In this document: positions 32,688-42,396 of the stretch, one piece after another
Position numbering within the stretch: position 1 is the first letter of the stretch
How the letters are laid out: each line of letters begins with the position of its first letter
Assembly (NCBI GenBank): GCA_009731375.1
Contig: BJOX01000132.1
Span: forward strand, 252,818-316,817
DNA: 64,000 nt
Source: Paulinella micropora
Taxonomy: Eukaryota; Cercozoa; Imbricatea; Euglyphida
Reading direction: 5' to 3'
Notes under the pieces: generated by a model
Told to the model about the DNA's origin: nothing
Seen by the model: the letters and a program-made list of their open reading frames with translations, nothing else
The model's database searches: none
Made by a program: the position numbers and the translations under genes

Positions 32688-33377
32688 TTATAAATAAAAT
32701 TTTTTGGCTCCTTTACCTTTGAAGCTCCTAATTGTATGAATTCCTTTTTTTGGTTTGACTAATTTAGTATTTACAGCCGTAGCCCCTAGCAATGATACGG
32801 GGTCAAATGCGGTTCGGTAATTCGTACTTAGCTTCGCGGTCTTCGCCCTCTTACCTTTTGGATTTACTTTGTCAGCTACTCGGTCAATCACTCCTTCAAT
32901 AAGGTCTCTTGTGCTACTGCCTTTATTGTATGTGGTCGCCCTTACACCCGTCTGTCGGCTCAGGTCTTTCGCAATCGTTCCTCCAAGACTATGACCCGTT
33001 AGCTCTACATTATCCTTACCATATTTCTTTATCACTTCGTCAACCAGCTTCTGCTCTTCTTTATATCTAGGAGTTCTTTTCAATACTCCCTTTACTAATG
33101 TGACATCTGTGAGTAAGTCTCGCTTATCCGCAGAGCCTCTAAATGCTACAATCGCCTTACTATCTTTTTCATATACGGTTGATTTTTCTTTGCTGGCTAC
33201 TGGCTTCCATCCGTCAGCTCCCTTTCTATCTGACCGCGACAAATAGACATCCTCTGATAAATCTGCATTGCCTCCTTTTTGTTTCCTGTATGCCTTACCA
33301 GCTTTTTTCAATGCCTCCCCATAGCTTATTTTGTGTTTGGCAGAGTAAGCCTTAACAAAGATAATCCACTCGCTCAT
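32688..33377 (-). CDS. Lipase-like alpha/beta hydrolase
   Basis: 229 residues, intact. The nucleophile elbow GHSLGG (TGHSLGGTIAKDLSRQTG) near residue 129, and an upstream VAFRGS strand, are typical of class 3 lipases. The N-terminal 35 residues (WIIFVKAYSAKHKISYGEAL...AYRKQKGG) resemble a short module found at the start of several large-virus proteins. The C-terminal end is very basic (KGKGAKKF). It lies convergent to the polymerase, 2 bp after its stop. Absent from A. A role in membrane penetration or host lipid use is inference. Confidence 0.7.
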   Translation of the reverse strand: MSEWIIFVKAYSAKHKISYGEALKKAGKAYRKQKGGNADLSEDVYLSRSDRKGADGWKPVASKEKSTVYEKDSKAIVAFRGSADKRDLLTDVTLVKGVLKRTPRYKEEQKLVDEVIKKYGKDNVELTGHSLGGTIAKDLSRQTGVRATTYNKGSSTRDLIEGVIDRVADKVNPKGKRAKTAKLSTNYRTAFDPVSLLGATAVNTKLVKPKKGIHTIRSFKGKGAKKFYL

Positions 33378-33440
33378 CGCACGGTTCTATATTATTAATT
33401 ATTTAATTTTTTTCCTGCCTACTATATACACCACTCTACT

Positions 33441-33716
33441 ATGTCCGCCCTTACAAGACTGTGCGAGAAGTTCCAAAAACTATCAATTGAAAGTGAAAAA
33501 AAATCCTTCTCGTTGGAAGATGTCCAAAAGGTAATCCACGACGAAATAAAAGCGATTGAAGAAATGAGAAATGCTCAACCAAACTTGTTTCACTTCGGCA
33601 AATACAAGGGCAAAAAAATAGAAGACATCGCAAAGATTGATAAGCCATATATTGAATGGTTAGTTCGTCAACCTTGGGTCCAAAATAAAGATGAATTGAA
33701 GAGGTATTTACCGTAA
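33441..33716 (+). CDS. ExoX-C-like small protein
   Basis: 91 residues. N-terminus LTRLCEKFQKLSIESEKKSF and C-terminal HFGKYKGKKIEDIAKIDK match the A protein at 12131 closely. Divergent from the lipase gene. Its end overlaps the convergent DCL-like gene by 9 bp. Probable DNA-binding accessory, function unproven. Confidence 0.65.
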   Translation: MSALTRLCEKFQKLSIESEKKSFSLEDVQKVIHDEIKAIEEMRNAQPNLFHFGKYKGKKIEDIAKIDKPYIEWLVRQPWVQNKDELKRYLP

Positions 33717-34343
33717 GAGATACATTTTACCTTTAATATTTATTTCTTTTTTTATAATTCGTAGTATTGCTTTCTGTTTGTGGAAGTCGCTAAATTTGGT
33801 AAAATGTGGTTCTTTCAAAAGGTTGTCTTCAACTTCTAGTTCTCTATTCACTTCAAGGTATTGTTGAAGGATGTCTTTGAATTGTATTATGTCAAAGTGG
33901 TGGTCTACATGGACATCAACCCGCTCATATATATCACCACTTATTTCGCATATGTATCGGGGTTCAACGAATACATCAATAGCCACGATGTCAAGATATT
34001 CTTGTATTTGCGGTCTTATTGTATTCCTGCTCGCTTCTTTTATCACTCTCGCCATTTTTTTAAATTTGCTAAGCCCTATGAGGTCAACACAACAATTCCA
34101 CGAAAACTGCTTACCATCTACACGAAAGTGTTTTCTCCCAGTGGTCAAATTACTTTCAACATCAATGATGCCATTTTTTAGACAAGGGTGATGAGTTATT
34201 AGGTCTCGCACGAAATTGCTATCTTCTGGGTTTAGTCCTTCTCCGTCAGCATATTTGTTTATCATTCTTCTTATGTAGGATTTGATAGATGCGTTTGTCA
34301 GAAACCGCCTACCTCCAACGATGTACAACTTACGACGATACAT
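33708..34343 (-). CDS. DCL/DUF3223-like protein
   Basis: 211 residues, intact. Residues 38-85 (LNPEDSNFVRDLITHHPCL ... GRKHFRVDGKQFSWNCCV) fit the DCL/DUF3223 pattern: a short helix, HP, then a beta hairpin with the aromatic-Asp-Gly turn. This domain occurs in plant DCL proteins and in large DNA viruses. The C-terminal half is charged and helical. Role in the virus unknown; the plant family acts in rRNA maturation in plastids. Cargo of B only. Confidence 0.55.
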   Translation of the reverse strand: MYRRKLYIVGGRRFLTNASIKSYIRRMINKYADGEGLNPEDSNFVRDLITHHPCLKNGIIDVESNLTTGRKHFRVDGKQFSWNCCVDLIGLSKFKKMARVIKEASRNTIRPQIQEYLDIVAIDVFVEPRYICEISGDIYERVDVHVDHHFDIIQFKDILQQYLEVNRELEVEDNLLKEPHFTKFSDFHKQKAILRIIKKEINIKGKMYLLR

Positions 34344-34382
34344 ATTACTATATTATATTAGAAAAAATTATTACAAAAATAA

Positions 34383-34565
34383 TTAATTAGGTTGCTGTTC
34401 CTCGCGGGCTTTCTTAGCCTTTGTAAAGAACTTAATTAAGTTTTCCCGTCTAACATCGTCTTCATTTTTTGTAAAGTATGCGATAGCACAAGTTTCATCG
34501 CAGAATTGGTAGTTATCAACCGTAGCAGTAAGTGTATCTTTTTTTTCACACTCTTTACACGACAT
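34383..34565 (-). CDS. Small zinc-finger protein
   Basis: 60 residues with C-x2-C (CKECEKKD) and, after 18 residues, C-x3-C (FCDETC) followed by AIAYF. This is the spacing of MYM/TRASH-type treble-clef fingers. A basic tail follows. Lies upstream of the DCL-like gene on the same strand. Possibly a regulator or adaptor; function unknown. Confidence 0.55.
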   Translation of the reverse strand: MSCKECEKKDTLTATVDNYQFCDETCAIAYFTKNEDDVRRENLIKFFTKAKKAREEQQPN

Positions 34566-34615
34566 TGTATAGCACCTTCTACATTATGGGGAAAATAAAT
34601 ATTTCTAAAAATAAT

Positions 34616-35867
34616 CTACGGGTCTTCTAACCAAGTAAGAGCATACTGAATACTTATCGTTTGAGCGGCTGTTGCTTGTGATGTTATGGTTAATCTATCG
34701 CCTGGTAACATATCGTCCAAATCATAATCATTTAGATTAATCGTCTCAGCACTACTCAAATTTACAAAGATAGCCGCTATGGTATTCCCATCAGCCACAG
34801 TCGCCGAAGTATCAAATGAAACCAGACTTGTATTAGCATTATTTTCAACATAGACAGCATTTGTCAGAGTAGCATTTTTTATTACTTTAATAATACAACT
34901 AGTCTTAGAGTCCGTATTTAAGATAGTTAGTCGTCGCGGATAAACTATACTATAATTGGTAAGAGCACCACCTGCGGCAGTCGCATTATTTCTCATTGTA
35001 AAAACATGAGCAACAGCATTGGTCGCATTGGCGGTTCTTTCATAAATAAACGGAATACCTCTCATAATTTCCGTTCCTTCAATGAAGCATCCAACACTAG
35101 CGACTTTAATATTTTGGACGGCTACAACACCACCAACATTCATTATATAGGTTGAAAAAGGTAGAGTAGTATTATTCTTAGTTAAAGTTTGTGTGTTAGC
35201 ATAACGAATGGCATGAACCATTTGAAAATCTCCCGTATTTGGATTTTCAATATAAAAAGATACTTGACCAAACCCTAAATATTGAAACTTAATTTGAAAT
35301 ACATTTCCCTTCGTAAAATCAATGGCGGGTAAGTATGTTTTGCCATCCGCCTTATCAATATTCCAGTTGATTGAGCATAAGAATTAATCAACGCCCCTCC
35401 TCTACAATGATATATTTTCATTACTCCTGTTTCTCTACCAAAGAAAAATCCATCTGTAAAAGCATTATCACCTAAACCAACCGTAGCAAGATATTGAGCA
35501 CCATTAGCCTCCGTTGTAGTCCATAAGGCAGTAAATCTTACACACACTCCCATACCAGCACGATATTTAATTCTTTTTTTTGATTGAATGTATCCGCTAG
35601 CCCCTGCCACGGCAGTTGTTGATATGCTAGCCATTGAATTCTTCATTTCAACAGTAGAATTAACAATAGCACTATCCCATTTAGCAGAATTTACATTATA
35701 CATAAATGTCTCTTGAATAATCGGTGTGTATTGTGCTGTGGATATTTCACCGAATGCTGTCAAGTTGTCATCTGTTAATTTGTTTTTAGTTCTCCATAAG
35801 TTCCGCATTTCAAATTAACAAAATTCCCTCCATCATCTTGTGCTATCAAATTTCGTTGGTGGCTCAT
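34616..35867 (-). pseudogene. Structural-type protein downstream of MCP, frameshifted
   Basis: B homologue of 13081-14302 and 63874. Starts at ATG 35867 (SHQRNLIAQ, as in C). The frame breaks near 35795 (an in-frame TAA with a shift) and again near 35370. The open parts are 35275-35808 and 34616-35221. Shared segments are KKRIKYRAGMGVCVRFTALW and KFQYLGFGQ-type beta strands. Directly preceded by a type II hairpin at 35869. Confidence 0.65.
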
Positions 35868-35868
35868 A

Positions 35869-35905
35869 GTAGGAGCTTTTTTTTTTACAAAAAACCTCCT
35901 ACAAC
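35869..35905 (-). promoter_or_regulatory. Type II start-codon hairpin
   Basis: On the minus strand: TTTTTTGAGGTTGTAGGAGG, an A/T loop, then CTCCTAC directly before ATG. The stem is GTAGGAG/CTCCTAC. Same design as at 38450, 41624 and 42725. Confidence 0.6.
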
Positions 35906-35999
35906 CTCAAAAAATGTTTTGTGTAAGCTTCGTATATTATAATAAAAAAATAAATTAACTATCAAAAATTAATTACTGCATTTACCTAACTGGTGGGGG

Positions 36000-36020
36000 T
36001 GCGGGGGCTTGCCCCTGCTG
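36000..36020 (-). promoter_or_regulatory. G/C hairpin 3' of the capsid gene
   Basis: About 5 bp after the MCP stop the minus strand reads CAGGGGCAAGCCCCCG, a GC-rich stem with a short loop. A similar stem lies after the 120-residue gene (41730-41744). Candidate transcript-end signal. Confidence 0.4.
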
Positions 36021-36024
36021 GGGT

Positions 36025-37553
36025 TTATGTCCTAGTAATGGTGCCGTTTCTGACATTTACTTCTTGCTGAGTTACGACAAATGTGTAATGATTGGCCGCA
36101 ATATTCGCAGTGGTAGCAATAAACTCCCATCGTCGCTCGGTGTCTAGACTTAATCCGCTGATTTCGTTTTGGTCCTTGCTCCACAGTGGGCGGGTATTGT
36201 CAAAGCTATCGCACCAAACCCAGTTGTATTGATAAACATTGCTATTCATCAAAGAAGAGCCTTCCAACTTCGGTTTAAGATACATATAGTCTTCTAGTTT
36301 TCCAGTTTGACAATCAACATTGAATTCTTGAAGTCGTGCTCCGTCTAGTGTAGTATAAAAAGTTTGGACCTTAGAACCGAGCAGGTTGCTATTGTCATAA
36401 GCAGTGTTCTTATTTTCGGTTGTGTTGAAAACAGAGTGATAAATTTTCTCAATTTGTCGTCCGTGGCCTCTGTCAAATCTAAGTATAACATTTTGAGAAG
36501 TTGAAGCTACTCCGACGGTATTTTTATACAAATAAGAATAATCAATGTTGAAGCTCATACCTTCGGGTCTCATAATCTTCTGTTGAATTGATTGAACGAC
36601 ATCTGGGTTAGTTTCAACAGCTAAGAACAGGCTGAGATTAGTAATAGTAACATTTGAATCAGCTACCGCAACATTGCCACCACCAGTAGAAAGAGCATCA
36701 TTGTTATAATAAAAGATTTTGGGTGTCTGTTGCCAAACAATCCGCAAAGTCAAAATTTCTGGAAACATAATAGTTTTATCCAGAGCGAAAATAGTATTGT
36801 AAAGCATTCCAAGATTAATCTTAACATTAACACTCGGGCTGGCATTGTTAATAGTTCCAGCTGAAAAATACTTAGCCTCATTAAAAGCAACATTAACGAA
36901 CTTACTCGTGCCAGTCTCATTCGCAATAAGTGCATCATCGTGTCGGCGAGCATTTGTGGAGGGTTGTGACATCCAAGCCTTTAATGCTGCCTGAACCTGA
37001 GCCTTCGCAACATCAATAGCCGCATCAATTTGTCCCGTCGCATTTCCGGCAGCCGCCGAAGCGGTCAATGCCGTTTGTAATGCTGCCAACCTTGTAGCAT
37101 CGCTAGCGGGTTGAAATGTAGTTGTAGCATTACACTTTTGAAGCATACATCCAGCTCCACTTCCATTGTCGTGGTTTTCCAAAGCGAGTAAATCATCAAT
37201 GGAGGTTTCGGGTTTCCAAATAATCTTAGTGACATTTCCGACTTCGTTAATGTCGCACAGATAAACACCACCTCTCGTAATCAATAATGTATCTGCCTAA
37301 TTGGGGCCAGGCAGTCCATAAAGCATTTATTGTAGTTCGCAGCCTTCGCATCTGGGGCATAATTAAAACTAAAAACAGAGCGAGCCAAGTTAAACGGACG
37401 GCTGATAAGGTCAAAGTTGCTTTCCTGTCCTCCTGCGGTAGACACAGTGATATTAATCGAACCCTCACGAGGGGTAAGCTTATTCAAACGATAAGAAGCA
37501 CTGATGTAGTCAGTCCTGCTGAAATCTAGTTCGCCTCCGTGTTGTGTGGGCAT
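36025..37553 (-). pseudogene. mcp: Major capsid protein, one frameshift
   Basis: Two overlapping frames (37281-37553 and 36025-37284) together give a full-length capsid protein like A and C, starting QHGGELDFSRTDY and ending before TAG 36025. Shared segments: ISRPFNLARSVFSFNY, KIIWKPETSIDDLLALENHD, FPEILTLRIVW and EISGLSLDTERRWEF. The only lesion seen is a frameshift near 37285-37300. Divergence from A/C is clear, so B is a separate lineage. Upstream leader holds TTTTTGAG.TCGTA without a full hairpin. Confidence 0.8.
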
Positions 37554-37633
37554 TTTGTGTAAACTTACGAACTCAAAAACGATTTTTAAAAGGTCGCTAT
37601 ATATTTTAATCTGAGAAAAAATAAAATAATTAA

Positions 37634-38449
37634 TTATCGGCTTTTTAACAAATTAAAAAATGATGTAAATAAATTAAAATAATTCGTCTCGCGGTAAATC
37701 AACAAAGTCATTACAATGCCGAGCCCGTTGAGGTTAATATGTTGGTCGTTTTCGTCGGTCAAGTAAAACCGATACACATTGCTTGAACTCGTAGACAATT
37801 TTTTTCCGTATTCACTGCCCGAGCCGTCGTAGATAACAGAACCGAACGGTATTTCATTCGCTGTATATATTTCTTGGAGCACGTGGTTATCACCTTCGCC
37901 AACGAGGTCGCTTTGTAGATACAATGTTTTTTCGCCCGTCAATATTATGACATTTGGGGACCTCAGTGTATTATTAGCAAAGAAGTAAGTAGAGGACCGC
38001 TCAAACCCCATAATTTCGTGGACCCTTGTTTCGTCATCAAACACAAACCGCGGTTGAATGTTAATGGGATTGTTCGCTACGGTGAATGTTAGCTTGCCGT
38101 CTTCGGGGTCGGTGTTTGTGTTGTTGCTTGTTATTGTGTATGTGTAGTCGTTGGGACTGCCTGCGGTTAGCACTTCGGCCAGCTTATTTTTTAAGTTGTT
38201 CATTGTGTAGTTGCCCTCGGGTATCGTAATGACCGCCTCGTTGCCATTCTCACTCAGAATAAAAGTGTTGTAAGGACTTGCCACAGAGTAATACGACTTC
38301 GGCACATAGATATGTAAAATTTTACAGTGTGTTGGGTTGTCTAGCGATTTCATATCAATGGAGTGAGTGAAATCACTGTCCGTGCCGTTTATCCTATTTT
38401 TGCTATTGACATAGTAAATGTTTGAGCTCCTGCCTCCCCTATATTCCAT
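37634..38449 (-). CDS. Minor capsid (penton-type) protein
   Basis: 271 residues, intact, highly similar to 16027-16875 and 61225-62037 (GGRSSNIYYVNSKNRINGTD, CKILHIYVPKSYYSV). The high conservation compared with the capsid protein suggests strong structural constraint. Start ATG is directly preceded by the type II hairpin at 38450. Transcribed in one direction with MCP and protease. Confidence 0.75.
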   Translation of the reverse strand: MEYRGGRSSNIYYVNSKNRINGTDSDFTHSIDMKSLDNPTHCKILHIYVPKSYYSVASPYNTFILSENGNEAVITIPEGNYTMNNLKNKLAEVLTAGSPNDYTYTITSNNTNTDPEDGKLTFTVANNPINIQPRFVFDDETRVHEIMGFERSSTYFFANNTLRSPNVIILTGEKTLYLQSDLVGEGDNHVLQEIYTANEIPFGSVIYDGSGSEYGKKLSTSSSNVYRFYLTDENDQHINLNGLGIVMTLLIYRETNYFNLFTSFFNLLKSR

Positions 38450-38500
38450 TGTAGGAGCTTTTTTTCAAAAACATCCTACGACCTCAAAAACTATATATAG
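38450..38500 (-). promoter_or_regulatory. Type II start-codon hairpin with TATA box
   Basis: On the minus strand: CTATATATAG, TTTTTGAGGTCGTAGGA, A/T-rich loop, TCCTAC and then ATG. The stem GTAGGA/TCCTAC touches the start codon. The TATA box is about 12 bp before the TTTTTGAGGTCGTA box. Confidence 0.65.
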
Positions 38501-38547
38501 GAAAATATATTTTTGTTTTAATTACATTCCACAACGGAGGGGGTGCT

Positions 38548-40401
38548 CTATATATATGTGTCAAAACCATACCCGTTCTGGACTTTCAACTCGTCCGCTT
38601 CTTTTTCTTTTAAGTCCGTCCAACCGCTGGCGAATTTAAACCTATTACCTTTCGCCCGCTCTAACAAAAATCTAATACTATGCCACCCGCAGGTTGTGCT
38701 CGTGTCGCTTTGGTTTTTGACTTGATTGACTTTCATAAGCAGGTATGTGTTCGGCTTACTCTTTTCAATAAGCTGTTTCATTTGGTGTAGAAATAGCTCA
38801 GTCGGCTTATACAGTGCGAGAGGGTCGTAGATTTCAATAGAGTCGTCTTTAATTGTGTCAATCCAAATAGCAATCCAATGTGAGCCTGGTTGGCTAGACT
38901 TATCTAAGTTCATTATAAATCCATACTTCTTTCTTTTTTCTGGTTTCAGTTTGTGTATTTCGTCGCTGGCTACTGTTCCCAAATACCATTCGTGCTTTTT
39001 CATAATGTTGTCTATTTCATCCGTCATCAATCCTCTTCCTGCCCCCGCTAAGTTAACGGGTAGCTTTTGTTGCTCTTCTGGTGGTGGTTGTTGCTCTTCT
39101 GGTGTTGGTTGTTGCTCTGGTGGTTGTGTTGGTTGTTGCTCTGGTGGTTGTGTTGGTTGTTGCTCTGGTGGTTGTGTTGGTTGTTGCTCTGGTGCTAGTG
39201 GTTGTTGTGGTGTATCTTCTGTTGGTGTTGGTTCGGTGGTTGGTTTTTGCGGTTGTTGTATCTGGAATTCATTTGAAAGTGATTTATATGTGTTGGGGTC
39301 GGCATACATTTTGTTTATTAGGCTATTTACTAATTCTTTTTTCTTTGATTTGGTCTTCCATTCACTTCGTTTCAAATGCTTTTTTATCATCATCTTAGTT
39401 AATATTTTTTTAATGATGTCTTCCAATTTTTTAGCACCAGTTCCGCCCTGTGCGGTTAGTCCTATTAAAGCATTTTCCAATTCTTCAAGTGTCATATCAG
39501 GGGTTATATTAAGTTCGCCCTGTCTAACAGCTATGATTTCTTGAATATAACCTTTGGCCGTTCTGCCTTTGGCATCTTTGTTTCCGTGTTTGCTCCCCCT
39601 CGTTTTCCACCCTAGTTTTTTCGCTAAACTATTGACACTAATCTGTCTTTTCTTACCACCACTAGCAAATAGTGTTTGAGCTCTTTCTAGATTTGCTATA
39701 AATGCTTTTCTGTCCGATTCCTCCGCTTTCTGTTCTGCTTCCATTGCTTGCTGTCTTAAATCGTCTTGTCGTTGTTTCGCTTCATCGTTCCTTCTCTTAA
39801 TTTCCTCAGCGAATGCTATGGCTTCTTCTTCGGACAAAACATACTGTTTTCCTTTTCTTTCCCTTTGTTTTCTTTCACTTCTTTGTAATTCGCCTTTTGC
39901 TTCATTCAATACTCTTGCTCTTTCAACCAAAGCATCGTTAATCGCATTTTGTCTTTTCATTTCTCCGTCAATATTAGCCAATCTTTGAGCTTGTGCTGTT
40001 TCGGTCTGTATGAGTGCGAGTTCATTTCTTTTCGTTTCGGCTTCTCGTTCTTCTATTTTCTTTTGTTGTTCTTTTGTTTCTTTGTCTTCCTTTTCTAGCT
40101 CGTGTATTTGCTCATACTTTTCCAGTTTGAGTTTATCTAGCTGATTATTTACCTGATTGCGGTTCTCGTGTTCAAGACGGTTGAATTCGGACTTAATTAC
40201 TTTCTCGCGGGCTTTACCACGCCGTTTGGGTTTGTTCATATATTTCAGAAACAGTTTAACGATTTGAAGTGTTGAAAGGTCATTAGTTTTCTCGCCAAAG
40301 TTGAGATATGCTCGTTTGCCTTTCACTTTAATATATGGTCGGCCATCTTTGGTTCTGTATATCCTCGGTGGCCGTTGTTTCCGCGGTTTTTTTACAACCA
40401 T
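38548..40401 (-). CDS. Adenain-like cysteine protease with long N-terminal region
   Basis: About 617 residues from ATG 40401 (an upstream in-frame Met lies at 40431). The N-terminus has a basic RPPRIYRTKDGRPYIKVKG motif. Next comes a very long Lys/Glu/Gln coiled coil, then a SAP-like segment and a QPPEQQPTQ repeat array. The C-terminal 160 residues are the protease, with catalytic His in GSHWIAIWI, Asp in EIYDPL, Gln in VNQVK and Cys in TTCGWHSIRFL, the adenovirus/Polinton order His-Asp/Glu-Gln-Cys. It would mature capsid proteins. The fusion to a scaffold-like N-terminus is shared with C. Confidence 0.8.
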   Translation of the reverse strand: MVVKKPRKQRPPRIYRTKDGRPYIKVKGKRAYLNFGEKTNDLSTLQIVKLFLKYMNKPKRRGKAREKVIKSEFNRLEHENRNQVNNQLDKLKLEKYEQIHELEKEDKETKEQQKKIEEREAETKRNELALIQTETAQAQRLANIDGEMKRQNAINDALVERARVLNEAKGELQRSERKQRERKGKQYVLSEEEAIAFAEEIKRRNDEAKQRQDDLRQQAMEAEQKAEESDRKAFIANLERAQTLFASGGKKRQISVNSLAKKLGWKTRGSKHGNKDAKGRTAKGYIQEIIAVRQGELNITPDMTLEELENALIGLTAQGGTGAKKLEDIIKKILTKMMIKKHLKRSEWKTKSKKKELVNSLINKMYADPNTYKSLSNEFQIQQPQKPTTEPTPTEDTPQQPLAPEQQPTQPPEQQPTQPPEQQPTQPPEQQPTPEEQQPPPEEQQKLPVNLAGAGRGLMTDEIDNIMKKHEWYLGTVASDEIHKLKPEKRKKYGFIMNLDKSSQPGSHWIAIWIDTIKDDSIEIYDPLALYKPTELFLHQMKQLIEKSKPNTYLLMKVNQVKNQSDTSTTCGWHSIRFLLERAKGNRFKFASGWTDLKEKEADELKVQNGYGFDTYI

Positions 40402-40458
40402 CGTATATGTTAGAGAAAAAAATAATAACATAATTTACATTTGAATCAGCCTGTGGGG

Positions 40459-40761
40459 TTAATGAAATTTGACCGCTCCGCCTCGTTGCTTGCCGTAGCC
40501 TTGTTTTGCCGCAGCCTTCGCTACACGGTCCGCATAAGGCACTCCGACATCGCTAAGAAAGGTAGCACCCCTTGAAATCAATTGATTCTTCTTGATAAAC
40601 CTATTAGCATCCACTATCGCTTTTCCGACTGCTTTCCAATTTACTTTGCCTCCTGTTTGTTTCTTTTTTGATTTTCTTTTCCCTCCTGCTTGTGGCATTG
40701 AAGGATTGTAGCTAATGTTATAACCTGATGGACTACTGATGATAACTGGTGATGTTGGCAT
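40459..40761 (-). CDS. Small basic core/pVI-like structural protein
   Basis: 100 residues, homologous to 58973-59299 in C. Very basic centre with Gly-Gly steps (QAGGKRKSKKKQTGGKVNW), then an amphipathic helix (AVGKAIVDANRFI) and a C-terminal QGYGKQRGGAVKF motif conserved between lineages. Gly-Gly steps are the usual cutting sites of adenain-type proteases, and this gene lies between protease and ATPase. A DNA-condensing or membrane-active virion protein is plausible; this is inference. Confidence 0.6.
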   Translation of the reverse strand: MPTSPVIISSPSGYNISYNPSMPQAGGKRKSKKKQTGGKVNWKAVGKAIVDANRFIKKNQLISRGATFLSDVGVPYADRVAKAAAKQGYGKQRGGAVKFH

Positions 40762-40795
40762 CTATATATAGTTATGAAAAAAATAAATAATAAAA

Positions 40796-41623
40796 TTACA
40801 AAAATCTTTTGTTGAAATTCTGCCTCAGTTCGTCCGATACCGCATCCACATACAAAAAGTTAAACCTCTCCTTGGTAGCCTCGTGATATTTTTGAATGAA
40901 GTATTCAAGGTCGTAGCCAAGGTCCAAATGTTTATATACAAGTTCAATTTTATCAACACTCTGTCCAGGAAAAATAAGAAGGTAGTCCAGCTGTTTAATC
41001 GCCTCGGGCTTCATGTCGTTCAGGTATTGCGAACTCATAATCACTTTTGACTTGTAGTGGCGATTTTTTTTCAACAGGTCGCTAACGGACTTATCCCTTA
41101 AACCACTACCCAAATCATCTAACACGAACACGACTTCTGGTGTAATGCATTTGCTCGGTCTCGGGGTTTTTTCGCCTCCCTCCTGCTTCTTCTTTTCCTC
41201 TTTTCCAAAATAAAGAAACTTTGGCTTTTCTACTTCCTCTTTACCGTCCTGAACAATCTCGCCTTCTTCTTGCTCTTCCTCTGGCTTATTAAGCTTGTCT
41301 AACTCGTAATCAATCACACTGTATCCGTCCGTTTTCAAATATGTGTATATCGCCATTGGGTTTCCCTTCTTCTTGAAGTGCTTCACCATTTCTTTGTATA
41401 TGTTGTCCTTATGTATTGTGCTGGCTATAATAACAATGCGGGTCTTTTTGTCGGTCGTTCGTTTCAGGATTTCAAACAGTGCTGTCGTCTTGCCACTCTT
41501 CTTACGAGCGAGAAGAAAAATATTGGCATACGGTTCATCAAATAACTTATATCCTTTTGCCAACTTCTCGCCATCTCCGTTTTGCTTGACTGGTTTCACC
41601 TTTACATTATTGATTTTCTCCAT
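40796..41623 (-). CDS. Genome-packaging ATPase, A32/FtsK-HerA type
   Basis: 275 residues, intact. Walker A ARKKSGKTT near residue 36, Walker B VVFVLDDLGSG near 166, and the sensor-like KVIMSSQYLNDM. The acidic insert at about 120-155 is variable between B and C. Polintons and PLVs encode an ATPase of this size for DNA packaging. The start ATG is directly preceded by a type II hairpin. Confidence 0.85.
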   Translation of the reverse strand: MEKINNVKVKPVKQNGDGEKLAKGYKLFDEPYANIFLLARKKSGKTTALFEILKRTTDKKTRIVIIASTIHKDNIYKEMVKHFKKKGNPMAIYTYLKTDGYSVIDYELDKLNKPEEEQEEGEIVQDGKEEVEKPKFLYFGKEEKKKQEGGEKTPRPSKCITPEVVFVLDDLGSGLRDKSVSDLLKKNRHYKSKVIMSSQYLNDMKPEAIKQLDYLLIFPGQSVDKIELVYKHLDLGYDLEYFIQKYHEATKERFNFLYVDAVSDELRQNFNKRFL

Positions 41624-41677
41624 GTAAGAGCTTTTTTTTTCAAAAAACCTCCTACGACCTCAAAAAACTATATATAG
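41624..41677 (-). promoter_or_regulatory. Type II start-codon hairpin with TATA box
   Basis: Minus strand: CTATATATAG, TTTTTTGAGGTCGTAGGAGG, loop, CTCTTAC, ATG. The stem GTAGGAG/CTCTTAC keeps pairing through a G-U. Same box order as at 38450. Confidence 0.65.
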
Positions 41678-41742
41678 AAAAATATATTTTTTACTTTACC
41701 TGCGGGGTTTTCTCGTTGAGCGTGTATATGGGGAGCAGGCCC

Positions 41743-42105
41743 CTATGCCAAAAATTCTAAGCATATAACAATTCTTCCACCCAAGAGGTCAGTCTCAATA
41801 CTACCATTGTCTGTTTTAAGCACTCTAAAACTGTATTGTCCGTCAGTCCAATTAATAATACCTAAGTTGTAGCTAAGATTTGAAATGTTAGCCGTGTTGC
41901 TGTCAGCGAATGTGCCAATGATTCCAATGCGGTCCATATGAAGAATTTTTGTTTTCGTTTCAGTCATATCATTCATGTAGTGGATATACTTAACATTCAT
42001 TCTAGTTGGGGTAAAGTTCAATTTAATGGTTTTGTCAAATGTTTTGCTACCGCCAACAAAATCATTACTCAGAAAAATAATCTTTTGGTATTTGAAATCC
42101 GTCAT
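41743..42105 (-). CDS. Conserved 120-residue protein, probable virion component
   Basis: 120 residues, strongly conserved with 57468-57830 in C (KYQKIIFLSNDF, FTPTRMNVKYIHYMND, RIGIIGTFADS, RIVICLEFL). Alternating beta-strand pattern with no charged clusters, suggesting a small jelly-roll or capsid-cement protein. Always next to the packaging ATPase on the same strand. No family recognised. Confidence 0.65.
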   Translation of the reverse strand: MTDFKYQKIIFLSNDFVGGSKTFDKTIKLNFTPTRMNVKYIHYMNDMTETKTKILHMDRIGIIGTFADSNTANISNLSYNLGIINWTDGQYSFRVLKTDNGSIETDLLGGRIVICLEFLA

Positions 42106-42141
42106 TTGTGTTTTTTGTTTCTATATGTTGTATAATATATT

Positions 42142-42396
42142 ATGTTATTAATATTATTATTTGTGTGCTCTGTGTTACTAGGTCGGACTGCTTGCGATTT
42201 CTATTTATGGGTCAGCGATAAAAAAAATGAAAGTTGTGTGTGGTGTATTCAAAAAGGAATAGAGACCAAATTTAAATGTGTGTATAAGCCTTTCAGCGAT
42301 TGGTGTGTCGGATGGGATGAGGCTTTACCTTTAATCTGCTCAAATGATGCTTCTTGGTATAAAACTCAACTATATGAATGTTCATTTCTTACTTGA
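42142..42396 (+). CDS. Secreted Cys-rich protein, PSI-like
   Basis: 84 residues. An N-terminal hydrophobic signal peptide (LLILLFVCSVLLG) is followed by six or more Cys with CVWC...C....WC.....C spacing, reminiscent of PSI (plexin-semaphorin-integrin) domains. Homologue in C at 57192-57443 in the same place, antisense to its virion-gene neighbours. Its end overlaps the membrane-protein gene tail. Probably exported or placed in the ER lumen of the host; function unknown. Confidence 0.6.
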   Translation: MLLILLFVCSVLLGRTACDFYLWVSDKKNESCVWCIQKGIETKFKCVYKPFSDWCVGWDEALPLICSNDASWYKTQLYECSFLT